Positions 32,298 through 41,417 of a DNA stretch of 64,000 bases are shown here, piece after piece (positions within the stretch are counted from its first letter, which is position 1; each line of letters opens with the position of its first letter). The notes beneath the pieces were generated by a model. The model was given only the letters and a program-made list of their open reading frames with translations, was not told where the DNA came from and searched no databases. Source of the stretch: DATKAS01 sp963773315 (GTDB lineage: Bacteria > Actinomycetota > Acidimicrobiia > Acidimicrobiales > DATKAS01); assembly GCA_963773315.1 (NCBI GenBank), contig CAVZAF010000005.1, positions 124,001-188,000 on the forward strand, read 5' to 3'. The position numbers and the translations under genes were made by a program.

Positions 32298-32329
32298 CGT
32301 TATTCGACGAGTCCGTTATTCGACGAGTC
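32298..32329. repeat. Exact 16-bp tandem duplication at the end of a pilus gene
   Basis: CGTTATTCGACGAGTC occurs at 32298-32313 and again at 32314-32329. The unit contains the last codons and the TAA stop of the minus-strand pilus gene, so a second in-register stop lies just downstream. It looks like a recent slippage duplication. Confidence 0.75.
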
Positions 32330-34087
32330 GCACGGGGTCGCCGGTGAGTGTGGCGGACCACGTGGTGGTGTCGTTCGGCTGAGCACCCGAGTTGTACGTC
32401 ATCCCCACCTTGATCCAGCACCCTGTCGAGCTCGCAAAGGTGCACGTGTAGTCGGCCGGGATCGGGATCGTCATCGTGACTAGGCGCCCGTTGTACACGC
32501 CGCTGGTCATGCCCGGAATCGAGCATCCGGCGGCAGTGACCTCGGTGAGCGTGTTGTCGCGGTGGTAGGTGCACGTCGGGAAGCCGCCGCCGTAGTTCGA
32601 ATCGGGCGGCGCCAAGATCGTCATCGTGACCGACCCGTTGCCGACGTCGCCGATGTCGTAGAAGTTCAGGGCGAGCGTGCGGCCCGAACCCGCGGTCGGA
32701 GTCACTCGGGCGAGGTAGAAGGTCGGCGTCGTGTCTGCGCCCGCGTTGGCGTAGATCGGCAGGTCACGCGTCGCCGAGATCGACACACCGGTGCCGTCCG
32801 GCATCTGGCCCGTCGTGCCCGAGCTGGTGCCCCAGCCTGCCCGCAGCGCGTAGCGGTTGTAGCCACCGTTGCTGTTGCTCACCGAGCCCGCCGCGGTGCT
32901 CGGGCTCGACCATGTCTGGTAGGCGGAGCCTGCGCCGGTGAGGCCGGACGTGTCCGAGTTGGTCTTCACTTGCAAGATGTAGTCGCCGACCTGCACCTGG
33001 TTCGACGGGATCGAACAGACCGTCACCCATCGGTGGAAGTAGTTCTTCACGTACATCGCGTCGTTCGAGACGTTCGTCGGATCGAGCAGGAGCTGCATGG
33101 GCTGGTTGATGCCGCGGAAGTACGTAGGCACGCACGCCACCGAAGTCTCGATTGCGTTGTCAGTGTCGCTCCACGGCGAGAGGTCGGGCCGGCGGATGAT
33201 GTAGGTCGTGTTGTTGATGTTGGCCGCGCCACCCCCGGCGTTCTGGTCGCCGGTGCACCAGCGGGTGCCGCCGCTGTTGATGCTCTGTCCGGCGCCGCTC
33301 GTGCCGTAACGAGTGATGTTGCCCGGGCCGCTCGGCACCACGTTGGTGATGTTCCACGGAGCCTGGGCAAGGTTCGGGATGTTGTTCTGCTGCAGGTTCG
33401 ACGGCATGTTGGCGTTGTTGCAGAAGTCCTCTGTGTACATCCACGCCGGGTCGTACACCTGGATCACCAGCGGCTGGCCGGCCTGCACCGAGTTCACGCG
33501 CACGCGGAATGTGTAGCCGTCGGTCTTGTACTCGGGGTTCGTGAGGCTGCCGTTGCAGCCCGCGACGGACCCGCTGTTGCACACGCCCGTCGCGAAGCGG
33601 TCACCTTCCTGCTTGGTACCACCCGGGCCGGAGGTGTTGAGCCAGAAGTTCGCGGACGAACCGGGCGTGCCCGGGACGCACTCGTCCGGATCCTGACCGA
33701 GCTCGCTGGTCGGGCTGCCCATGGGGACGGGGCCCTGGAAGTCCGCGACCGCGTCACGCGAGATCGTCTCGTTGTTGTAACCCACGAGCCCCGCGAAGAA
33801 GTTGGTCGTCGTCGACGTCACGGTGACGCGGATGCGACTCGGCTGGGGCTCTTGGTTCGCCACGACCGTCGCGTTCACGCCGTTCGTGTAGCCGTTCTGC
33901 GAGGCGACCTTCAGCGCGGTTGAGCGCGCCGTGGCGTTAGGTCGTTCGGCATGTAGATCGAGCCGGCGAGGGCAGCTGCGTCCGCGGCGCGCTGCTCCTT
34001 CTGGCCGATGTACCACCAGTTCGCGACGTCGATGCCGAAGCCGCAGAACGCGAGGAGCACGAGCAGGAGCAATGCCAGCCAGACCAT
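32316..34087 (-). CDS. TadG/TadE-type pilus-associated surface protein, frameshifted
   Basis: The product is an envelope protein with a TadG-like N-terminus: a hydrophobic anchor (MVWLALLLLVLLAFCGFGID), then NWWYIGQKEQRAADAAALAG. About 550 residues of extracellular beta-rich, Cys-containing sequence follow, rich in Asn, Thr, Gly and Tyr. The anchor and the body lie in different frames. The frame changes near 33940, where MPNDL should run into NATARSTALKVASQNGY, and one missing base explains it. The base may be missing in the organism or only in the assembly. I start at ATG 34087, though the frame is open further upstream. The neighbouring TadE-like gene overlaps it in the same orientation; no pilin or secretion ATPase is in the window. 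Confidence 0.6.
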
Positions 34088-34157
34088 GACGAAGCCGCCG
34101 TCGTCTCCGTTGAGGGCGTCGTCCTTCTCGGCCGGGTGCGTGGAGCGGTACGCACTG

Positions 34158-34705
34158 CTACGACCCCACTGCCGCGCAGGAGTCAGCCGGCTGGGGCTCG
34201 AGCCGCATGATCGTGTGCTCGGCGATGATCTTGCTCGAACCGAAGAAGTTCGTCACGAAGTTGTGGCGCACCTTGAGGTAGATGCCCACCGAGTCGAACT
34301 GGTCGGGTGGGACACCGCACACGACCATCGACGCTGCGGGCCAGGAGCCCACGGGATTCTCGAAGTGACAGGTCACGGGGTTCCACGTGTACTTGATGCA
34401 GTTGGTGCCGCACGTCCAGCTCGTCTGCCCGGAGGGGAAGGGCGAGCCAGCGGGATTGGTGTAGGGCACCTCGTACACCCACATCTCGAGCGGTGTTGCG
34501 AACGGGAGGCGCCGGAGAGGTTCGACTCGACAGCGAGGCGGGCCTGGTCGGCGTAGGTCGTGTTCAGCGTGAGAGCGGAAGCAGTACGGGCGCCGGAGCG
34601 CGCAGCCGAGTTCGTGGAGGTGGCGGTCAGGAAGGCGAGACCCCACTCGATGATGCCGAACACGAGCAGCATGAGGAGAGGCATGACGATGGCGGCTTCG
34701 ACCAT
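34158..34705 (-). CDS. TadE-like pilus-assembly protein, frameshifted
   Basis: The N-terminus is a clear TadE signature: MVEAAIVMPLLMLLVFGIIE, then WGLAFLTATSTNSAARSGARTA. This is the Glu-containing prepilin-like helix followed by the conserved Ser/Ala/Arg stretch. Around 34500 the frame changes, so that AVESNLSGA must join PFATPLEMWVYEVPY in another frame. The rest is an extracellular domain with several Cys (WTCGTNC, VTCHFE, VVCGVPP). The joined product would be about 180 residues, normal for the family. As with its downstream partner, one indel accounts for the break. It is upstream of the TadG-like gene on the same strand. Confidence 0.6.
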
Positions 34706-35022
34706 CGCCGCACCGTCGTCGCCATGCGGCGCGCCGCGGCGCAGGTCCCCGTGCCGTCCTCGGAGTCAGCGAACCGAACATCTGCACCACCTAGGTATCG
34801 GCGCCAATCCCCTCAGTGATGAGGTGACCGGTGCATAGCTGCCTTGCCGACGCCCAGCCGGGACGCCCGCCGTCCAACACGAAAACTGCTCCGACCTGAG
34901 TGTGGAGATCACTCACCGCGGTTGCAATGGGTAATCCGACCCACTCAGCGTCGAAGATTCGTTCCTCAGCTCCCCGGCTTCGAGGCGGTCAGCGATCACC
35001 GTTGCATGTCACACCCCCTCGG
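34706..35022. other. Intergenic region between pilus genes and dgt
   Basis: Regulatory space for the divergent TadE-like and dgt genes. No further coding frame with family character is seen. A long plus-strand frame runs in phase into dgt from 34844, but its translation before 35006 is not protein-like. Confidence 0.4.
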
Positions 35023-35028
35023 TACTCT
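35023..35028 (+). promoter_or_regulatory. Predicted -10 box (TACTCT) for dgt
   Basis: TACTCT lies 26 nt before the preferred TTG start at 35054 and is followed by an AGGAGGA ribosome-binding site, so this gene has a short leader and does not fit the leaderless pattern. Confidence 0.4.
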
Positions 35029-35053
35029 GAGCACCGAGGGGCAGGAGGACAGT

Positions 35054-36127
35054 TTGCACGCGCGCACCACCGAATCTGGTGTCATCCACGTTGCTCACTC
35101 GGCCGCGTGGGTCGGCGAGCCGGGCCAGGTCGCTCGTCCACGCGCGGCTCGGGAGGAAGACGACGAGGTCGTGTTGGCGCCGGGAGCGACCCGAGCCCGG
35201 GGCGCCGGCAACCGGGCGACGCCCGAAGAGCCCGACCGCTTGCGCACCTGCTTCGAGCGCGACCTCGACCGCATTCATCACTCGAAGCCCTTCAGGCGAC
35301 TCGCAGGCAAATGCCAGGTCTTCATCGCTCCCGACGACGACCACCTCCGCACTCGCCTCACCCACGCGATCGAGGTCGCCCAGGTGGCGGTCAGCATCGC
35401 CCGGCCTGTCGGCCTCAACGTGGCTCTCACCGCGGCGGCCGCCACCGGCCACGACTGCGGTCACGGCCCGGCCGGCCATGCCTCCGAAGAGGCGCTCTCG
35501 CCGTTCCTCGAGGGCGGCTACCACCACGCCGTATACGGGGCCGACGTCGTCCTCGCGCCGCTCAACCTCTGCGCCGAGACGCTCGACGCGATCCGCAACC
35601 ACTCGTGGAACCGGCCGGCGCCGGCGACGCCAGAGGGCGAGGTAGTGGCCTGGGCCGACCGCATCGCCTACTGCTGCCACGACTTCGAAGACGCAGTGGC
35701 CGCCGGCTTGGTGGTCGCGGCCGATCTTCCCGAGGCGGTGCGTGACGTCGTCGGTCCCGATCGCCGCACGCAGCTCCACCGGTTCATCACGACGATGGTC
35801 GACACGATCGCCGAGACGGGCAGGGTCGGCCTCCGCAGGGCCGAAGCCGACGCCCTCGAAGCCTTCCGCGCCTTCAATTACGAGCGCATCTACCTTCGGC
35901 CCGAGGCCCGAGCGCAAGCAGATCGGGTGATCGAGCTGCTGCGGTCGCTGACGTCGTGGTTCGTCGACCATCCCGACGAGACCGGCGACGGTCCCCTCGA
36001 GCCCGGGTCGCCCGAGGCGGTCGCGGCGGCCGTCCGCTACGTGAGCGGGATGACCGACCGATTCGCGTTCAGGCTCGCGGTCGAGCGGCTGGGCTGGGAT
36101 CCGGTCGCGCTGCCGCGGGGGGCCTGA
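35054..36127 (+). CDS. dgt: dNTP triphosphohydrolase (Dgt-like HD-domain protein)
   Basis: The HD-superfamily enzyme cleaves dNTPs to deoxynucleoside and triphosphate, controlling the nucleotide pool. The HD metal site is visible in LRTRLTHAIEVAQ and GHDCGHGPAGHASE, with the further Asp in WADRIAYCCHDFEDA. The FERDLDRIHHSKPFRRLAGK segment near residue 70 is typical of the family. TTG 35054 gives 357 residues and has AGGAGGA 4 nt upstream; ATG 35006 is the alternative. It is the only plus-strand gene in a long minus-strand core region and separates the pilus genes from rpmA. Confidence 0.85.
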   Translation: MHARTTESGVIHVAHSAAWVGEPGQVARPRAAREEDDEVVLAPGATRARGAGNRATPEEPDRLRTCFERDLDRIHHSKPFRRLAGKCQVFIAPDDDHLRTRLTHAIEVAQVAVSIARPVGLNVALTAAAATGHDCGHGPAGHASEEALSPFLEGGYHHAVYGADVVLAPLNLCAETLDAIRNHSWNRPAPATPEGEVVAWADRIAYCCHDFEDAVAAGLVVAADLPEAVRDVVGPDRRTQLHRFITTMVDTIAETGRVGLRRAEADALEAFRAFNYERIYLRPEARAQADRVIELLRSLTSWFVDHPDETGDGPLEPGSPEAVAAAVRYVSGMTDRFAFRLAVERLGWDPVALPRGA

Positions 36128-36139
36128 GGCGCGAAGGAG

Positions 36140-36391
36140 TCAGGCCGGGTTGATGTCGACGAGCTTGCGGCCCTTGCGCTGGCCGAACTTCACGGTGCCG
36201 TCGGTGAGCGCGAAGAGCGTGTCGTCGCCGCCGATGCCGACGTTCACACCTGGATGGAACTTCGTGCCCCGCTGGCGCACGAGGATCGTGCCGGCGGTCA
36301 CTGCGGTGCCGTCGAACTTCTTCACGCCGAGGCGCTGCGCGTTCGAGTCGCGCCCGTTGCGAGTGGAACCGCCACCTTTGGTCTTCGACAT
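36140..36391 (-). CDS. rpmA: 50S ribosomal protein L27
   Basis: This complete 83-residue L27 begins MSKTKGGGSTRNGRDSNAQR and contains the usual GTILVRQRGTKFHPGVNVGI segment. Its N-terminal tail reaches the peptidyl-transferase centre. The N-terminus starts directly with the mature-like sequence and has no cleavable extension. It is 11 bp downstream of rplU and co-transcribed with it. Confidence 0.97.
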   Translation of the reverse strand: MSKTKGGGSTRNGRDSNAQRLGVKKFDGTAVTAGTILVRQRGTKFHPGVNVGIGGDDTLFALTDGTVKFGQRKGRKLVDINPA

Positions 36392-36402
36392 CGTCTGCTC
36401 CC

Positions 36403-36726
36403 CTATGCCTTGGCCGACGCGGCCGTGATCGAGACGATCTCGATGGTGGCGTAATGCTGGCGGTGACCCCAGCGCTTGCGGCTACGGCTCTTGTTCTTGT
36501 ACTTGAAGCCGATGATCTTCGGGCCCTTGGCCGAGCCGACGACCCGAGCCTCGACCGACGAACCCTTGAGGTCGTCAGGCGTGGCGAGCACGCGGTCACC
36601 GTCGACCAGCAGAACCGGCGTGAAGGTGACCGACTCGCCCTCGTCGATGCCGAGTAGCTCGACGTCGAGTCGCTGGCCCTCGGCGACCTTCTCTTGCTTG
36701 CCGCCTGTGGCGATCACTGCATACAT
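36403..36726 (-). CDS. rplU: 50S ribosomal protein L21
   Basis: This 107-residue L21 has the family start MYAVIATGGKQEKVAEGQRL and the C-terminal signature YKNKSRSRKRWGHRQHYATI. It binds 23S rRNA in the large subunit. It is the first gene of the rplU-rpmA pair, with a promoter box 9 nt before its ATG and a strong hairpin (36780-36821) separating it from RNase E/G upstream. Confidence 0.97.
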   Translation of the reverse strand: MYAVIATGGKQEKVAEGQRLDVELLGIDEGESVTFTPVLLVDGDRVLATPDDLKGSSVEARVVGSAKGPKIIGFKYKNKSRSRKRWGHRQHYATIEIVSITAASAKA

Positions 36727-36735
36727 AGGGATGCC

Positions 36736-36741
36736 ACGCTA
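36736..36741 (-). promoter_or_regulatory. Predicted -10 box (TAGCGT) for rplU-rpmA
   Basis: On the minus strand TAGCGT ends 9 nt before ATG 36726. No ribosome-binding site fits in between. Confidence 0.5.
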
Positions 36742-36779
36742 CCGGACCGGGCGCGAGCCCAGCGAGTCAGCACCTCGGG

Positions 36780-36821
36780 ATTGACGATTGGGGGACGTCA
36801 TGTGCCCCGCCAATCATCAAT
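36780..36821 (-). terminator. Terminator hairpin between RNase E/G and rplU
   Basis: ATTGACGATTGG and CCAATCATCAAT pair over 12 positions with one mismatch, around an inner GGGG/CCCC stem. It directly follows the stop of the RNase gene (36837) and would separate it from rplU. Confidence 0.65.
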
Positions 36822-36836
36822 CTCTGCGCCGGCCGG

Positions 36837-38624
36837 CTAGTCGATCAGGTCGTGGTCGACGAGGACGCCGCGACCCTCGCAGTAGGGGCATGTGTCGGCG
36901 AACGACTCGAGCAGGCCCTCGCCGATGCGCTTGCGGGTCATCTCGACCAGGCCGAGGTCGGAGATGTCGAACACCTGCGTGCGGGTCTTGTCGCGGGCGA
37001 GGGCGTCGCGGAAGGCGGCGATGACGGCATGGCGATTCTCACGGATCTCCATGTCGATGAAGTCGATGACGATGATGCCGCCGATGTCGCGGAGCCGCAG
37101 CTGGCGGGCGATCTCCTCGGCCGCCTCGAGGTTGTTGCGGAACACCGTCTCCTCGAGGCTCGACGTGCCGACGTTCTTTCCCGTGTTCACGTCGATGACC
37201 GTGAGGGCCTCGGTGTGCTCGATGATGAGCGACCCGCCCGACGGCAGCCACACCTTGCGGTCGAGGGCCTTGTGCAGCTGCTCGTGCACGTGGTGGCGCT
37301 CGAACAGCGGGAGGCCTTCGGCGATGGGGTCGTAGTACTCGACCCGGTCAGCGAGCGCGGGGCTGATGCTCGCGACGTAGTCGCGCACCGCTTCGAACAG
37401 CACGGGGTCGTCGATGGCGACGCCGCGGTACTCGCGGTTGAACTCCTCGCGGATGACCCGCACCGCCATGCTCGGCTCGGTGTAGAGGAGCGACGGCGCC
37501 GACGAGCGCTTGGCGAGCGCCTCGATCTGCTCCCACTGTGAGACGAGCCGGGCGACGTCCCGCTCGATCTCGTCGGTGCTGATGCCCTCCGCCGCGGTGC
37601 GCACGATCACGCCGTGCTGGGCCGGCTTCACGCGATCGAGGATGCCGCGGAGCCGCTTGCGCTCGTCGTCGTTGAGGCGCTTCGAGATGCCGTAGGTGCT
37701 CGAGTTCGGGATGAGGACGACGGATCGCCCGGGGAGCGACACCTCTTGCGTGAGCCACGCGCCCTTCGCTCCGATGGGGTTCTTCGTGACCTGGCAGACG
37801 ATCGTCTGACGGGCCTTCAGGATCTGCTCGATGCGCGCGTTCGCGCCCTTCTCGACGATGTCTTCCTGGTCGTACTGCAGGTCGCCCCGGTAGAGCACGG
37901 CGTTCTTCGGCGTGCCGATGTCGACGAACGCTGCCTCCATGCCCGGGAGCACGTTCTGCACACGGCCGAGGTAGATGTTCCCGTGGATCTGGGTCGGATC
38001 GTCCGCCGGCTTCGACACGTAGTGCTCGATGAGCGAACGACCCTCGAGCACCGCGATCTGCGTCGCGCCCGGCCGCACGTGCACGCACATGAGGTAGCGA
38101 CCGATGGGACGCCCCTTGCGCTCCCTGCCCCGCTGTCGAGCAAGCGTCTCCTCGTCGACCTCGAACGCGCTGTCACCGAGATCGGCGGTGACGGGCTGTC
38201 CGGGCTTCGCCCCGGTGCCGCGACCCCGACCACCTCGACGGCGGCGACGGCGAGCGGGCGTCTCGGCCGCTGTCGCGTCTGGTGCAGGCCGCGCGGGCGC
38301 AGGCATCGTGTCGCCGATCTGCGGCTTGCGAGGCACGAGGACTCGCTCGGCTACCTCGGGATCGTGGATCTGCCCTTCCATCGGGCGGTCCGGGAGCTCG
38401 GGTACGTCGTCGTCCTCGTCGTCTTGAGGACTCCGGTTGGCCGCGTCAGTGTTCGACCGCTGACGGTTGCGGCCACCGCGGCTGCCGCGACGGCGCTTCT
38501 TGCGGGCCGCCGGCGACGACGTGCCGTCGCCGGCCTCGCCCGCGACCGCGGACCCGCCAGTCGAGCTGGACTCAGCGGGCGGCTCCGACGGAAGGACGGC
38601 GTCGCTCGGCATCGGTTCGGACAT
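36837..38624 (-). CDS. rne: Ribonuclease E/G
   Basis: This 595-residue endoribonuclease acts in mRNA decay and rRNA/tRNA processing. The first 180 residues are disordered and charged (RKKRRRGSRGGRNRQRSN; RRRRRRGGRGRG), as in actinobacterial RNase E. The S1-like domain follows (IYLGRVQNVLPGMEAAFVDI), then the 5' sensor and DNase I-like catalytic part (LTVIDVNTGKNVG; GGIIVIDFIDM). The zinc-link region near the end reads CPYCEGRG. ATG 38624 is preceded by AGAAGGGAAA, which decides the start. It overlaps the end of the DUF2344 gene by 53 bp, as if transcribed with it. Confidence 0.92.
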   Translation of the reverse strand: MSEPMPSDAVLPSEPPAESSSTGGSAVAGEAGDGTSSPAARKKRRRGSRGGRNRQRSNTDAANRSPQDDEDDDVPELPDRPMEGQIHDPEVAERVLVPRKPQIGDTMPAPARPAPDATAAETPARRRRRRGGRGRGTGAKPGQPVTADLGDSAFEVDEETLARQRGRERKGRPIGRYLMCVHVRPGATQIAVLEGRSLIEHYVSKPADDPTQIHGNIYLGRVQNVLPGMEAAFVDIGTPKNAVLYRGDLQYDQEDIVEKGANARIEQILKARQTIVCQVTKNPIGAKGAWLTQEVSLPGRSVVLIPNSSTYGISKRLNDDERKRLRGILDRVKPAQHGVIVRTAAEGISTDEIERDVARLVSQWEQIEALAKRSSAPSLLYTEPSMAVRVIREEFNREYRGVAIDDPVLFEAVRDYVASISPALADRVEYYDPIAEGLPLFERHHVHEQLHKALDRKVWLPSGGSLIIEHTEALTVIDVNTGKNVGTSSLEETVFRNNLEAAEEIARQLRLRDIGGIIVIDFIDMEIRENRHAVIAAFRDALARDKTRTQVFDISDLGLVEMTRKRIGEGLLESFADTCPYCEGRGVLVDHDLID

Positions 38625-39351
38625 CGGGGTTTTCCCTTCTGACGAAGCGCGTCTCCGGTGCGTCGGATGGGAGAGGCTCCCATCGCGCGCCGTCGCGCTC
38701 GATCCATTGGTGCGTGCGCAACGCGCGCACGTCATCGACTGTGGGCCACACCGCGCCGACGAGCTCGGCGGGGCGCAAGGCCCGAGGTTGGGTCGCCAGC
38801 TCGGCGACGAATGTGACGTCATCGCCCGGCTCGACTTCGGGGTCGAGGTAGAGCGCCAGCAGCGACGGTCGCAAGTCGTCGATCGACTCCTGGCCCTTTC
38901 GGGTGCGCGTCGCCATGATCGCGGCCGCACCCATCGCATCGTGTGCGGCAGCCTCGACCGCATCGCGTTCGGCGCCGACGATGGTGAGACGCCAGGTGGT
39001 CGATGTGACGTCTTGTTGCAGCGATGGCGCGTGCCCATCGATCGGGGCCACCGCGACGACGTCGATGCCCACCGGGAGCGCCGCGCTCAGGCGCAACGGC
39101 ACCCCTGGCAAGTCGACGGATGCGCCGGCCACGTCGTCGACCAGGTCGGCGTCGAGGTACTCCGCGAGCGACTCATAGCCCGTCGAGAGTGCGAGGCCGA
39201 AGCTGATGCGAGGCCGGGGCGAGAACCCCTCGGTGTAGGCGAGGGGGATCTCCGCGCGCCGGAAGGCGCGCTCGAACATGCGAGCCACGTCGCGGTGGCT
39301 CGTGAAGCGGATCTTGCCGTGCTTGGTGAAACGGACACGCAGGCGGCTCAT
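38572..39351 (-). CDS. DUF2344/TIGR03936 protein, partner of the radical-SAM protein
   Basis: This 259-residue protein of the TIGR03936 family (radical-SAM-linked) starts MSRLRVRFTKHGKIRFTSHR and keeps the FSPRPRISFGLALSTGYES segment. Its function is unknown; in most actinobacteria it sits next to, or is fused to, the TIGR03960 radical-SAM protein, as here. Its start overlaps that gene's stop (ATGA, 39348-39351), and its end overlaps the RNase E/G start by 53 bp. Conserved linkage with RNase E/G suggests a role in RNA or ribosome modification, but this is inference. Confidence 0.85.
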   Translation of the reverse strand: MSRLRVRFTKHGKIRFTSHRDVARMFERAFRRAEIPLAYTEGFSPRPRISFGLALSTGYESLAEYLDADLVDDVAGASVDLPGVPLRLSAALPVGIDVVAVAPIDGHAPSLQQDVTSTTWRLTIVGAERDAVEAAAHDAMGAAAIMATRTRKGQESIDDLRPSLLALYLDPEVEPGDDVTFVAELATQPRALRPAELVGAVWPTVDDVRALRTHQWIERDGARWEPLPSDAPETRFVRRENPDVRTDAERRRPSVGAAR

Positions 39352-41297
39352 GATGCCGCCCGCACAGGGATGAGTGGTGCACTCCGGTGCCCGCCGACCG
39401 AGCGGTCCTGCCCGGTGCCCTGGCTCCCGCCGGCCGGAGGCGTCGCGGAAGCCACGACGTGCTCGATCGCGTAGCCCGTGCAGACGCCGCAGTCGTAGCA
39501 AGGCGTCCAGCGGCAGTCCTCGACGCCCGACTCTGCGAGTGCGGCCTGCCAGTCATGCCACAAGAAGTCGGCGTGCAGGCCAGCGGTGACGTGCGCCCAG
39601 GGAAGCACCTCGTCCTCGGTGCGGTGGCGATGCACGTACCAGTCGACCGAGAGGCCATGCGCGGCCATCGCCTCGTGCCACCGCGTGACGTCGAAGCACT
39701 CGGACCACTCTTGGAAGGTGCCGCCGGCCCGCCACACGTGCTCGATGACTGCACCGATGCGCCGATCGCCGCGGCTCGCGATGCCTTCGGCGAGCGTGGC
39801 CCGAGGGTCGTGCCACTTCAGCTGCACACCCCGAGCCGAACGGGTCGCGTCGCGGAGCATGAAGACCTTGCGCTGGAGCTCGTCGACGGTGTTCTGGCCG
39901 AACCACTGGAACGGTGTGTGGGGCTTCGGGACGAACCCGCCGACTGACACGGTGACCGAAGCGCGAGGCGTGTATCGCTTGCCGATCGCCACGCACTCCT
40001 TCGCGAGCTCAGCGATGCCGAGCGTGTCGACGTCTTGCTCGGTGGGAAGGCCGGTGAGGAAGTAGAGCTTCATCCGCGTCCAGCCCTGCGAGTACGCAGA
40101 CTCGACGGCGCCGTACAGGTCGTCCTCGGTGATGAGCTTGTTGATGACCGTCCGCAGACGCCACGAGCCCGCCTCGGGGGCGAACGTGAGGCCCGTGCGC
40201 CGCGCCGATCCGACGGTTGCGGCGATCCCGACGGTGAACGCGTCGACCCGCAGGCTGGGGAGGGAGACCGAGACCTGCCCGCGGTTGACGGGATCGTTCA
40301 CGACGTCCGCGACGACGCGCTCGACGCCACTGAAGTCCGCGGTCGACAGCGAGGTGAGGCTCACCTCGTCGTAGCCCGTCCGACGCAACCCCTCGGCGAC
40401 CATCGTGCGCACTTGCGCCTCGGGACGTTCGCGGACCGGCCGCGTGATCATCCCCGCTTGGCAGAAGCGGCACCCGCGGGTGCAGCCACGGAACACCTCG
40501 ACATTCAGCCGGTCGTGCACGACCTCGGTCAACGGCACGAGCTGGTTCCGCGGGTAGGGCCACTCCGCGAGGTCGGCGATCGTGCGCTTGACGACGGCCT
40601 CGGGCACGTCCGCGTAGCGCGGCGTCACCGACACGAGACGCTCGCCGTCGTACTCGACGTCGTACATCGACGGCACGTACACGCCAGGGACCGTCGCCAG
40701 CTCGTGCAGCACACGCTCGCGCGACCCGGCAGTGCGACCGCTCGCCTTCCACGCACGCACGACCTCGGTGATCTCGGAGATGACCTCTTCGCCGTCGCCG
40801 ATCGCGAACCAATCGACGAAGTCCGCGAGCGGCTCGGGGTTGTAGGTGCAGTGGCCCCCCGCGCCGATGAGCGGATGCTCGGGACCTCGGTCGGCCGCGC
40901 GTACGGGCACGCCCGCGAGATCGATGCAGTTCAACACGTTCGTGTAGACGAGCTCGGCCGAGAGGTTGAACGCGATGAGGTCGAACTCGCTTGCAGGCCG
41001 GTGCGTGTCGACCGAGAACAGCGGGAGCCGGTGGCTGCGCATGAGGGCCTCGAGATCGAGCCAGGGCGCGTACGACCGTTCGGCGACTGCGTCGTCGCGC
41101 TCGTTCAGGATCTCGTACAGGATCTGGAGCCCCTGGTTGGGCAGGCCGATCTCGTAGGCATCGGGGTAGACGAGGAGCCACCCGACCTTGCCCGAGTCGT
41201 GGGCCGGGGCCAGGGCGCCGTCTTCGCCTCCGATGTAGCGAGCTGGCTTCTGCACCTTGGCCAGGAGAGGCTCGAGCCTGGGCCAGAGTGAGCTCAT
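39348..41297 (-). CDS. TIGR03960-family radical SAM protein
   Basis: This 649-residue radical-SAM enzyme carries an N-terminal B12-binding-like Rossmann part (LLVYPDAYEIGLPNQGLQIL; GAGGHCTYNPEPLADFVDWF). The 4Fe-4S cluster motif RGCTRGCRFCQAG (CxxxCxxC) lies near residue 275. A C-terminal region contains further Cys (CRWTPCYDCGVC), which may bind a second cluster. The reaction is unknown. It is translationally coupled to the DUF2344 protein. The start MSSLWPRLEPLLAKVQKPAR matches the family N-terminus. It belongs to the conserved block running from rodA to RNase E/G. Confidence 0.88.
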   Translation of the reverse strand: MSSLWPRLEPLLAKVQKPARYIGGEDGALAPAHDSGKVGWLLVYPDAYEIGLPNQGLQILYEILNERDDAVAERSYAPWLDLEALMRSHRLPLFSVDTHRPASEFDLIAFNLSAELVYTNVLNCIDLAGVPVRAADRGPEHPLIGAGGHCTYNPEPLADFVDWFAIGDGEEVISEITEVVRAWKASGRTAGSRERVLHELATVPGVYVPSMYDVEYDGERLVSVTPRYADVPEAVVKRTIADLAEWPYPRNQLVPLTEVVHDRLNVEVFRGCTRGCRFCQAGMITRPVRERPEAQVRTMVAEGLRRTGYDEVSLTSLSTADFSGVERVVADVVNDPVNRGQVSVSLPSLRVDAFTVGIAATVGSARRTGLTFAPEAGSWRLRTVINKLITEDDLYGAVESAYSQGWTRMKLYFLTGLPTEQDVDTLGIAELAKECVAIGKRYTPRASVTVSVGGFVPKPHTPFQWFGQNTVDELQRKVFMLRDATRSARGVQLKWHDPRATLAEGIASRGDRRIGAVIEHVWRAGGTFQEWSECFDVTRWHEAMAAHGLSVDWYVHRHRTEDEVLPWAHVTAGLHADFLWHDWQAALAESGVEDCRWTPCYDCGVCTGYAIEHVVASATPPAGGSQGTGQDRSVGGHRSAPLIPVRAAS

Positions 41298-41393
41298 GCG
41301 AGGGGCCAGCCTACCTGCATCTTCGTCGCCGTCTTCCGCTTCGCTTCAGCCGGCTCCGCTCGCTTCGCTCGGCAATCGGTGCTTCGCGCACCC

Positions 41394-41414
41394 GGCCGCC
41401 GCACTGCGGCGGCC
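41394..41414 (-). terminator. Hairpin downstream of rodA
   Basis: GGCCGCCGCA and TGCGGCGGCC pair perfectly over 10 bp around a single base. It lies directly after the rodA stop (41418) and before the radical-SAM gene, and probably ends or attenuates the mre-mrdA-rodA transcript. Confidence 0.6.
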
Positions 41415-41417
41415 CTG

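Noticed and set aside
34844..35005. dgt start at the 5' end of the long frame (34844)
   Set aside because: The first 54 codons give Arg/Pro-rich sequence unlike the family, and a good ribosome-binding site and promoter box support TTG 35054.
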